This document shows, in pieces, positions 49,999 to 61,600 of a stretch of DNA of 64,000 nucleotides. The position numbers and the translations under genes were made by a program. Numbering within the stretch: position 1 is the first letter of the stretch; each line of letters opens with the position of its first letter. The stretch is from Vanilla planifolia. Taxonomy: Eukaryota; Streptophyta; Magnoliopsida; Asparagales; Orchidaceae. The notes below the pieces were generated by a model. That model saw only the letters and a list, made by a program, of their open reading frames with translations, was not told where the DNA came from and searched no databases. The stretch is from the NCBI GenBank assembly GCA_023846275.1, contig JAIUJO010000188.1, positions 612,501 to 676,500 of the forward strand, given 5' to 3'.

Positions 49999-52900
49999 TA
50001 CTTTGTATCTTTAAATTGCATCTCATGTGGCCTTAACAATAATTATATTTTGTTGTAATACATTTTATCTATTTATCTCATTTGAGTTATAATATACAGT
50101 TACTTAAATATTTAAAAAAGATCATTAGATTCGTCATGATGATTACTTTCCATTAAATATTTATTTTTTAATTTTTTAAATATTTTAGTTTTTAAGTTTT
50201 TGTGTTGCTTTGACATAAATTTTTATTTGTCACTAAAGTTATGTTCCAGGTTGTCACACTCAATCTCATTAGTATCATAGAATGCAACTTTATTTTACAA
50301 TTCATATAATTTCATCAAATATTTGGGTTCGGTTTCTTATATTTTAACAAAACACTTTAATATTCTCTTATTTTATTTTACTATGTTGTCATTTGTCTAA
50401 TTAAATATTTATTTTATATCATTTTAATATTTATTTTTTAAAACTTTGACATTTTTATGAGATATTTTTTTGTACCTTTATATGATTAATGAGGATGTTA
50501 AGCTTATCTCATTTTTATCTTATAATATAACTTTATCATGCAATATATCTAATTTTCTCAAAAGTTTTGTTTGATTTCACTATATTACTATGTACATGTA
50601 CTGTCCATTCATATGTCATTAACATGTGTTTGAGTTAGTTATTTTATATTATTTTTTAATTTTTTTATTTTACATTTAATATATAATTACTTAGTGTTTA
50701 AAAAATAATTTTTTATTATTAAAAATTGTTTAGTCTTGTAATTCAATGGATTTCCTATTAAGGATTGATTGAGAGAAAACAAACATCGTTACACTTATGT
50801 TTGTTAGGTGTATGCAAATTTTAACGTTGTCTTGTTAAATATTTTTTTCGATGGTTGAAGTATGTCTTATGAGACGTTTTGATTTGTTCTTGATTTGAAA
50901 ATCATGGTTGTTACTGTTGATCTTCCTAGCATCTTGGATTGGACCTTTTCATATGATTTATGTCATTTGGTTAGTTTTCTTACTTTAATTCAACAATATC
51001 ACTATGTAACTTGAATCTTCTCTCAAGTGACATTTACATGCCATTGATTATTTGTTAATACTACTTCAATTTGTATAATTTTTGCTTCAATACAAAATTC
51101 GTAATTATTAAAATAATAAGTTGTTATTATTTCTAATTATTTTCTTTGGTTCTTAACTATAGTTCCAAATGAAGTTTCACAAAGATGATAGAAGTATTAC
51201 TAGACTAATCGTGATAACCTCTACCAGTTTAATTATTCCATTTCTTATTCTTAAATATTTTATTTGAAAGTATTTTTACATTATTTATGACACATTATGA
51301 TTCAAACCTTAGTTAATGAATTAAGATATCAGACTAAAATTGTTTAGAATTCTATAATGCAAATTTCTTATATAATTATTTTTTTCTTTAAAATTTGTGG
51401 CTTGATTCGGATATATTACTATGTAAGTTTGAATCTTCTCTCTTGTGACCTTCATATCTCTTAGATTTTGTTGTATTATATTACTTAAATTTATATTATT
51501 TTAGCTTTAATCTTCATTTACTTAATATTAAAATAATGCTTTCTCAATTTTCTAGGCATATAACTCCTTTACAAGCATTTTTCGAATCATGCATCAATTG
51601 GAGAACAAGAATATTGCACTCGATCTATTGTACATTGGAATATAGATATCTTGCAAAGTTTTCCTCATTTTTTTTCAAAATGTTTCAATTTCATTTTGTT
51701 TTATTTTTGTGATGCTCTAATTCTCTTCTAATATTCCCATTATATTTTTCTTTGATTTTGTTTCATTGCACTACTTCAATTCGTCATGTTTTGGCTTTAA
51801 TATATATTAATTCAATATTAAAAATATTAATTTTTTATCATTTATCTTTATTTATGTTACTAATTTATAGAAATTAAAAATGTGGTTGAATCGAGACTTG
51901 GCTATATTTTTCTTTAATTTGCTTTGGTAATTTGCATTAATTGCAACCATGGTTTGAATGACTTCAAACAAAATTATTGGGCTCATCTTGATGATCCCTA
52001 CCCAAAAAAATTTTATTTTTAATATTTTTAACTATTTTATTTTTGTTGTTCATTTAGCATGTCTTATGTTTCATTTTTTTATTCATAAATAGGTTTTCAA
52101 TTTAAGAAGTTCATTTCAAACTCCTTTATATCTCGTAAAACAACTATGATAAAATTTCTCTTATTTGTTCAAATTTTTTAGTTTATTTTGGTTATATTTC
52201 TAAGTGCAACATTGAAATTGCTTAAAGTTTTTTCTGTCACATTGCTTTTGGTGATCTTATATCAGTTTTCTTTTTTATTTACACAATATTAAAATTATAA
52301 TTTATTATTATTTTGTCATATTGATGTTGGAAATTAAAAGTAAAATAAAAGTGGGTATAACTACGAAAAAAATAAGCATATATTGGTCAATCTTAATAAG
52401 CTAAATCTAATTAATTATATATTTTTATGTATTCCAATTCTTCAGTTTCTAAGTTTTTTGTACTTTTTTTTCATAAATTTAACTCGTGGTTGATTTGATC
52501 ATTTTGGTAATTTGAATTAATTTCAAATTTTGTCTAACTAAGAAAAACAAAAAGTCATTAGCCTCATCTTAATGAGCTATCCCATTAAATAACCCCTTTT
52601 ATATTTAAATATTATATTTTTTTAAGGTTTTTGCTCACTTTTTAAAAAATTTTAATTTTTACAGTATTTGTGGATCAAGGATGCTGCCCTCGATCTCGTT
52701 AGTATCTTATGATAAATATTCTAAAATACTTTGTCTCATTTTTTTTAAATTGTAGCTTTGATTTTTTAAATTTACTATGTTGCCTAATTCTCCTTCAATT
52801 TATATGCCTTTGATATGGATATATTTCTTTACTTTAATTTATCTTATTTTTAATTTTAAAGTACATTTACTTGATAAAATAATAATTTATTATTTCTTAT

Positions 52901-53455
52901 GCTCATTTACTTTGGTAATTGAAAATAATTTCAAACAATGTCTAATTAAAAAGAAATAAGCATCCCAAGACTCTCCTTGATTAGCTTTATTTGATTAAAT
53001 TTTTATTTCTAAATAATTAAGTATATTAGTTTCTATAGTTTTGACATATTATATGAGATATTTTAATTCGTACCTTATTTGAGTATTGAGGATGTTAGCC
53101 TAATCTTCATAATATTTTGGAATGCAATATTTCGAGACAATTGATATTAGTGTGTAACTAAAAATCTACTTTAGTATGATAATTACATAGCATTAACTTT
53201 TACATATTACATTGTTTCATTTTTTGCTAGTTTAGTAATATAATACATTTATTTAATGTTTAAATTTATTTTTGTTATTATTTATTCTTTTTTAATTTGG
53301 TAATTATTGGTAATTTTAAGGGAGGTTTGATCGAGACAAAACAAATGTGGTTATTCTTATCTCAACGAGGTCTGTCTAACTAAAAAAATTCATTTTAATA
53401 TTTTCAAATATTTTTTTCTTTCTTTAACACTCATTGTAATACATTCTTATTCATA
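49999..53455 (-). repeat. 420-bp array, reversed block R2
   Basis: Unit boxes are again reverse-complemented, for example CACTCAATCTCATTAGTATC at 50,257, GAGGATGTTAAGCTTATCTC near 50,490 and CACTCGATCTATTGTACATT near 51,617. It parallels R1 box by box. No gene is present; the plus-strand frame at 52,777-52,959 lies wholly in repeat sequence. Confidence 0.9.
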
Positions 53456-55290
53456 CCTAACTATAAAATATGCATTTTAAGTTACTAAGGAGATTGTGTT
53501 AGATATCCTCAATCACTAAATAAGGTACAAATTGAAATATCTCGTAAAATATTAAAAAATTTTAGAAAATTTAAAAACAAAATATAATTAGTCAAAACTA
53601 GTCTTAAATTACAAAAAATTATGAAAACAAATATGCCTAAATAATTACAAAATATAGCTAAATGAAAATGAGGTAAAGTTCAAATGCGAGATGATTTAGA
53701 GTGGAATTATAATATAACATATTCAAAGTATAAACTTTTCTGTAAATGAGATGAATTATAACGAAAAGTTCCACTCCATGGTACTGAATAGATTGAGTGT
53801 ATTATCATTTATAATCAACGTAGAAATGAATTAAAATGACTAGCAAATCATGCTCAAATCCAAAAAAATAAAAACTTTTAAAATATATGATGAACATTTA
53901 GTTGTTATTTTCAGCAGGACGAGTCCAACGACATTTGTCCCTTTTCTTTTGAAATTGATTTTAATATATTCAAAAATTTAAAAGTAAATATACATAAATA
54001 ATAAAACATTATTATTTTAACAATGAGATATTCTATAGCATTATTTAAATGAAATAAAATAAAGGTGATATAAAAAACTTTTGTTATGTAAAAGTCATAC
54101 TTGTAGAAGTTTTGAGTTACATAATAATATAATGAAATTAAAAAAGCTTAAAAAATAACTTAAATATCTAATAAAACAATCTTAAAAAATAAAATAACAT
54201 TTTTTAACATATAAAAATAGATGTTTAACCTTGTAGAGATTGTCAAGATTAGTCGAAAGACATTTTTTCATCACAATTAAAATGTTTTTGAATAATTGCA
54301 TATTAATAATTAAATAAGCATAAATAATAACGTAACATAACAAAATGAAAGCAATCAATTGGTCTTATAGGAAGATACTTTTGGTTGCATTATAATATAA
54401 GGAAATCAATGAGTAATGAATAAACTATATAAATTATAAAAAACTTGCATTTTGGATATTATAGAGATTGAGTGTAATGTCCTTCTCATCAATTCAAATA
54501 CAAATAACAATATCGCATAATTCATTCAAAAAATCCTAAAAAAATAATTTAATGTTATTAAATAAATAACTAGATGAATAGGATTGCAAAAATGTGGAAA
54601 AAAACATTGGTTTCAACCCAACTATACCTCATTGAGAAAAATAACAAATTTTTAAAGTAAAATTGGTTGAATGATAACAAATAAATTTTGTTAATGTTCA
54701 GTAAATATAAATAAAAATTGAAATGGGATAAATCGGGGCAATTTAAATAAATAAATAAAACTCATGTTAAGGTTACATTCCAATACGCTAATGAGATCAG
54801 GTGTAATTTTCTTGATCATCAAAGTAGTTAAAAATAAAAATGGCCCATAAAGCAAACTAAAATCCAAAAATATGAATTTTTTTAAAAATATTAATAAAAA
54901 ATTTAACTAGACATAGTTCATTGATTTTAAACCCATGATAATTTTTGTCTCTGTCGAACCTCATTTTGAATTATGGAGATATGAAAGTAAATGACGTAGA
55001 CATTAATAACTAATTATACTAATACTAAGCAAATATATATTAATAATAAAATGATATAAATTTGGAGCAACATAATACAATACAATTACTGTGACGTTAA
55101 GGATGCATGATATGACATTTAGAGTAACATAGTAATATAACCAATTCAAAGCAAACATTTTGAAGAGATCAGATAAATTCCATCAGAAAGTTGTATTCCA
55201 AGATATTAAGGAGATTGTGTATAAAAGTTTTGATTATAAGTATAGGTACAAAACCAGATGACTCAAAGCATTCCAACCCCATAGAAAAAG
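49999..55290. repeat. Segmental duplication, copy B (R2 + F3 part)
   Basis: This is the second copy, about 5.3 kb. It joins the end of copy A within the ATTATTATTT box near 50,000 and begins with the same TCTAAATTGCATCT-type stretch as copy A at 44,105. It lacks about 330 bp, near one unit, between 51.8 and 52.6 kb, and about 110 bp at the reversed/forward junction near 53,455. Unlike copy A, it retains about 120 bp near 53,700. The right end is at an AGATAATAAATTATTATTT junction near 55,290. Confidence 0.88.
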
Positions 55291-55364
55291 ATAATAAATT
55301 ATTATTTAATATTAGATAAATAAATATTAAAGTTGAAATGATGTAAATTCAAGCAATGTAATAT
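53456..55364 (+). repeat. 420-bp array, forward block F3
   Basis: Forward boxes resume at about 53,470 (ATGCATTTTAAGTTACTAAG with TTAGATATCCTCAATCAC). It parallels F2 up to about 55,290, then one further partial unit reaches the foreign-looking insert. About four to five units are present. Confidence 0.88.
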
Positions 55365-55692
55365 AAGCGAAACCAATCGACATATTCAACTTGAATTCTT
55401 CTTTTTTCATTTTTTTATCAATTATGAATGAAATGAAAGGTTTTCAAATTCTATTTATGTATTAAATGACTTTATTGAAATGATTGGGCCAGAATCAGAA
55501 GCATCTGAGATAGTGTGGTAAATAGAGCTATAGATAGCTCTCTCTACCACACTATACTTTCGATCTCACAATAGATTTGAGTATTGTATTCATCTTCCTA
55601 TTCTTAAAAGAAAGTTTTCTTTTATACAAAAAACAAAAAGACACTTTTTAGTGTAGCATCAATTTTGTTGAATGATAATAAATAACAAAATC
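55365..55692. other. Foreign-looking insert of about 325 bp with a strong hairpin, possibly plastid-derived
   Basis: This stretch shares no box with the 420-bp unit. The unit breaks off at TGTAATATAAGC (about 55,362) and resumes at ACTATTATACAACTAAATAA (about 55,695), both in the TATAACCAAATC box, so the insertion is clean. It contains mixed-sequence text such as GATTGGGCCAGAATCAGAAG and TTTCGATCTCACAATAGATT, and one excellent hairpin. The base texture and a 3'-UTR-like hairpin with TAGTGTGGTA/TACCACACTA arms remind me of plastid intergenic DNA, but I cannot name the locus. It could instead be an unknown small element. No target duplication is evident. Confidence 0.5.
55510..55555. other. 46-nt hairpin (11-bp and 8-bp stems)
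   Basis: The arms ATAGTGTGGTA (55,510-55,520) and TACCACACTAT (55,545-55,555) are exact complements. Inside, AGAGCTAT (55,524-55,531) pairs with ATAGCTCT (55,534-55,541), leaving a 3-by-3 internal loop and a 2-base turn. Such stems close transcripts in plastid genomes, and they also resemble short inverted-repeat elements. Confidence 0.9.
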
Positions 55693-58600
55693 TCACTATT
55701 ATACAACTAAATAAAAGGAAAACATTTTAAAAATAATACAAATTATAGGAAAAAGCCACATTCCAAGATAATGATGTGATGATGTGTAGCATCATTAATC
55801 ACCAATCAAGAAATTAATCAAAATATTTTGTAAAATCTGCAAAACCAATGGAAAACAAAATAGCTTTTTTACAAAAATACAATAATAAAGTGGATAGAGT
55901 TCATTGAGGTGAGTCCAACAATAATTGTTTGCTCTCAATTAGAGCTCATCTTGATTTATAAAGAATTTCAAAATTTAAAAAAAATATATTGAAATAATAA
56001 TTTTTTTTTTAGTTAGAAAAAATTTATTGAATCTAAAATGGCACAAATTGAAGCAATTTATCACAACCAAATCAATCTTATGCAATATTCATATGTGAGT
56101 AGAATTAAAGTTACATAGTAATATAACAAAATAAAAGATAAATTTTGATGAAGTGAGATAAATTATTTAGAAAAGTTGTATTCCAAGACATTAAGGAGAA
56201 GTTTCTAATATCATCATCTATGAAATTAGGTATGAATTAAAACTTATCAAAAAGAATACTAGAACCCTAAAAAAATAAATATTTAGTATCACAAACCTAT
56301 ATAATTAATCAAATGGAACTAGTTGAGACAAATAAAATGCTGTTTCTTTTATATAAAAAATTTGACAAATTTTATCGGAGTTGCATTCCCAAAAACTTTG
56401 GTCATTGTGTTAAATCCTATATCACATATTAGAAATGATTCAAAATATCTAATAAAACCTACAAAAACACAATGTCTTCTTCATCTAGAATGAACTTTAT
56501 TAAGAATTAATATGATTTGTAAAAGTAAATAAGTTAAGTTAATAACACATTATTATTTTAATATTTTGTAATTTTATGATGAAGATAAAATGGCATAAAT
56601 TTATTCAATAAATTATGATAAATTTAATGCTATGTAGTGATCACACAAGTTGAACAATTTGGTTGCACAGTAATATAACAAAATTAAATTAAAAGATTTG
56701 AAGAAATAAGAAAAATTATATATGAAAGATGAATTATAATGTAACAAAAAGATAGTGTAATATCCTTGTCCATAAACTTGGTAACAAATAAAATACCTCA
56801 TAATGCATGACAAAATAATAGAAAAAATAATTTAGAATTATTAATATATATATATATATGTACATATATATTTAATTAAATAGGTCACATCAAGAAAAGC
56901 CCAATGATATTTTTATCCTCTTGATAGAACCTCGTTTTGAATATGACAAATTTTAGAAATAAATCACATTAATAATGATAAAATATCATTTTCATTTTCT
57001 AAAATGAGAAAAAGGAAATCTATCTATCATAAAAAACATTACAAATGTTAGACAAGAGGAAAATTTTTTTTCATTAGGATATAATAAATCAAAGAGAAAA
57101 CATTTGAAGTAATTTGATAAACGCTATAGAAAAATTATAGTCCAAGTTATTAAGAAAATTAATCGTATCATCTTTGATCGCCAAATTAGTTATTAAGAAA
57201 ATGATTATTTAATTAGGTGGAGCTAATTGATATGTATTCAATGACGTTTATTTCATCCTGATCAAACCTCTTTACAAATTAGTACCAATTATCAGATTAA
57301 ATGAATATAAAAATCAATAAATTTGTTTATCATATTAAGTAAACATATATTATACCTGAAATGAGATAAGTTAAAATAATCTAACAACAAAACTTAGTTG
57401 TGGAAAACATTACATGAGAGAAGAAATAGTGGTATAGTAATAAACCTAATTCAAATAAAAAAAATTAGGTAGATGATACAAACTGTACATGGTAGTTGCA
57501 CTCTAATATATTATTGAGATGGGGCATAACATAGTTATCAAACTATGTACACAATAATGACTAATAAAACATGGTTAAATCATAGAAAATAAAATAGTTC
57601 AAAATATAATAAAAATAACTTGATTTGAGAGAGTTCATCAATAAAAATGATATGATATTTTTGCAACACAATCTAATCCAATTTGAAAATAATACGTATT
57701 ACGAGAATAAATAAGCTTAAATAATAATATATTATTATTTTAATATTAAGTAAAATTACATAAAAATTTAATTGAGATAAATTTAAATAATATAATTTAA
57801 TTGAATCAAATAGCTTAATTATCAAGATAGAAAAATTTGGGTTACATCGTAATATAACGTATTCAAAATGATGCATTTCAGACAGGAACTAAATTTTTTG
57901 AAAAGGTCGAATTCTAAGATGTTCAGGAGTTCAATTCTAGCATCTTTTATCATTAAATTATGTACCAGTTAAAATTTCCCATAAAGTAAGCTAGCCTTAA
58001 AATTTCATGCTAATATACAAAAATTAAAAAAAAAATTTAGATAAATATAATAAATTTTATGACAAAATAATATTCTTAGATGTCACTAATAATAAGTGTA
58101 ACATCTTTGAACATCAAATATGTGCGAGTAGAAACATCATAAAGCATTTCAAAATAATAAAAAAATTTTGAAATTATAAAAATGAATATTTAATAAAAAA
58201 GCTAATTAAAATGAGTCCAATGACATTTGTTTAATCTTGGTCTGCCTTCCTTGAAATGATAAAAATCACAAAAATAAAGGAACAAAAATAAATAAAAAAT
58301 ATTATAATAATATTAAGCAAACACATATTTCAGCTAAAATAAGATAAATTGAACGAAAAAAGCCAAATGAAGGCAATGTAATGGCTATAAGTTAAGAGAT
58401 TTAGAATAACACAACAAAAAAAGTTAAAGTAAACATTTGAAGAAATGTGATATAGTATATAGGAAAGTCATATTCCTAGATATTATGAAGATCATCTATG
58501 AAATTCTTAATTGTCAAATTAGTTAAGAATCAAAATATCTCATTAATTATTTGAAAAAAAAAATAAATTACTAAAAAAATATAAAATTAAAGTTTTAGTT

Positions 58601-61600
58601 TGTCAGAGCTTATTTGATGAATCCAAATACATTTTTTTCGTTCTCCTTCAGACCTCAATTTGAATATTGTAAATTGCCAAAAATACTAAAAAATATTTTT
58701 TTAAATAGTAAATCGATATATAATAAGAAATTAAAATAATGTAAACCAAATCAATTCTTTTTAAAGATCAAGTAAGTGGAGTGTTAGAGTATTAATGTAG
58801 TATAATAAAATAAAATAAAAAGATTTAAAAAATTGATATAAATTGTATATGAAAGTTAAATTTCAAAATTCAAAGTATATCGATTGCAACCTCATTAGCC
58901 GTCAAAATTTTGTACAAGTCAAAATTTTAAAAATGAGATAAATTTTACTTTAAAGTTTCCCTCAAAGTTACCTAAAAGATTATTACAAATATTAGCTTGT
59001 CACATAATTACATAACCTAATCAGTGTGAAACATTTTACAAATTAAGATAAATTACATGATAAAGTTGTGTTCCAAGATACTTAGGAGATTTTGGGTCGA
59101 ATTATCAATCATCGAATAAGATATGAGTAAAAAAGTTTCTTTAAAGAGTGCTAAAAAGTTAAAAAAATAAAATACAAAAAAATGAATATTTAAATGAATA
59201 GAGCTCATCGACATGACTGCAATGATGTTTTTTGCTACTACTAGATCACAGTTTGAGTTACCATGAATAACAAGAGTAATTAAACAGAAATAATAAAAAA
59301 TTATTATGTCAATGTTTTATATATATAGATAAAAACTAAAATAAAAGGAATTGAAGGCATATAAAATAGCTAAATCAATACTATATAAAGATCACATGAT
59401 TAAATTTTTTGAGTTGATAAAAATCTTTAAGAATCAAAGAAAAAGTTTTAAAAATTAGATAATTTATATGAGAAAGATTTGTTTTATGATACTATAGAGA
59501 ACAAGTTTAAATATAAACTAGACAATGTTGGGAATTACTACAAATTATCATAGTAGATGAGTTTAAATAAATACAAATTACTATTATAATTATAGAGATA
59601 TATATTAAAAAGTAAATAAGAAAAATGTAAAATTATAATATAACAAAATCGAAGCTAAAACTTTAAAGAAATAAGTTGATGTTTATAAGAATGTTGCATT
59701 CTAATTACTAAAAATATCTAGTGTAACATCCTCGATCATAAATTTGGTACAAACTAAAATGTCTCATAAAGTTCCCAAGACATTAGAAATAAAATTAAAA
59801 AATAATAAAATTAATAATTAAATATATAGATCCCATCATGACAATTCAAATGATTTTTGTTTCTCCTTAACCAGACCTCATCTGAAAGAGCTAAAATATT
59901 GAAAATAATGAAAAACATAATTAAATCTAACACAGATAATTGGGTCAATGTAATGTGAACAAATAAAGGTGATATAAAGACTACATGAGAGGAAATTTTT
60001 AGCTACTTCGTAATATATCAAAATTAAAGTAGAAATTTAAAAGATGTGACATAAATTACACAAGAAATTTTTTTTAAAAGCTGCTAAATAAATTTTGTGT
60101 AATGTCCCCAATCATCAAATTAGGTATAAATAAACATAACTCATAAAACATACCAAAAGATAGAAAATAAAATTTTTATGAATATGTAAATAAATATCCA
60201 ATAATATTGATTATGAATTACAACAACATTTGTTTGGTCTCAATGAAACTATTTTCAGATTTATTAATTACAAACTTAAATAAGAATACATAAAAATAAA
60301 TGGTTATTTTAAAATAAATCAAATAAAAATTAAAATTTAAATAAGTTAAATTTAAGAAACAAAATTAACCATATCAATTATATATATATTGCTCACATGA
60401 TTATATATCTGGATATACATAGCAACATAACCAAATCAAATTAAAACATTTAAATAGATGACATTAATTTTATGATATGGTTGCATTACATGATTCTATG
60501 GTTGTTAAGAGTGATATCCTTAATCATCAAATCATGATTAATAAAAAAACATTTCTTAGCTATGAGAAAACTCTAAAAAGTTACATATTTAAAACTATAA
60601 AAAATATAAATATTTAACTAAATAGAACATGTTGAGATGAGTACAATGACATCTTTTTCGTCATTATCATACGTCATTTGCAACTATTATGAACTAGCTT
60701 ATTAAATAACTATAAAAATAATAAATTATCCATATAAATTAAATAAATATATTTTAAAGTTGAAATTATAAAAATTAAAGCATCGTAATTAACCAAATTA
60801 AAGCATTAAAAAGTTCAATGAGAGGAGGTTTATAGTTATATAGTATTTCAACAAAATCAAAGGAAACAATACGACAAAAAAATCAAGTACAAATCTAAAT
60901 GTTTGTAATGTTTTGTAAAAGGCTAGAAAATAAAATCATAAAAAATACAATATTAAATTTTTAGTTAGAAAAAGCTCTTTAAGACAAGTTCAATGACTTT
61001 TTTCTTTTCTATTATATCTTGTTTACAATTATTATGAATTAACAAAGTTAAAAAAATAAATTAATATTCTAATATTAGTGTAACAACCATGATCACCAAA
61101 GTCGAATGATTGAAAATTTCTTATAAGGTATGAATAGCTATAGAAAAAATTATTTGAACTAACAAAAATTGTTATTTGATTTCATACAGCTAGTCCAGAA
61201 AAGTCCAATGATAATCGCTTCTTGGCGATAAAATCTCCTTTAGAAAAAACATAGACTATAAAATTAATTAAACATAAGTAATAATCAAATCCCTTTTAAT
61301 AATTTAAATTAATATTTATATTGAGGAAAAAAGGACATTACTTGAAGTAATTTAGCACAAAAGAATCAAAGAAAAAAATTTGAATGAATAAGACCAACCA
61401 CATTAGAAAGATTCCTTTGAAGTAATAAGATTATTGAGGGAAACATCCTCAATCATAAAATTTTATTGAAAAAAGAATGCGTTGTAGTGCATGCCAAATT
61501 ATTAGAAAATAATACATTTAATAATAAAATAAAATAAATATTTAATTTGATAGTTCCTATGGAGATTAGTCCAATAATTTTTATTTTTTCTATTATGGAG

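Noticed and set aside
55510-55555. tRNA or microRNA gene at the hairpin
   Set aside because: No cloverleaf or anticodon arm, and the stem is shorter than a plant microRNA precursor would need.
43472-57876. Many hydrophobic Phe/Ile/Tyr/Leu-rich frames of 60-87 codons as small membrane proteins
   Set aside because: They recur at the same place in repeat units, come from AT-rich sequence on one strand of the unit, and differ in frame from unit to unit.
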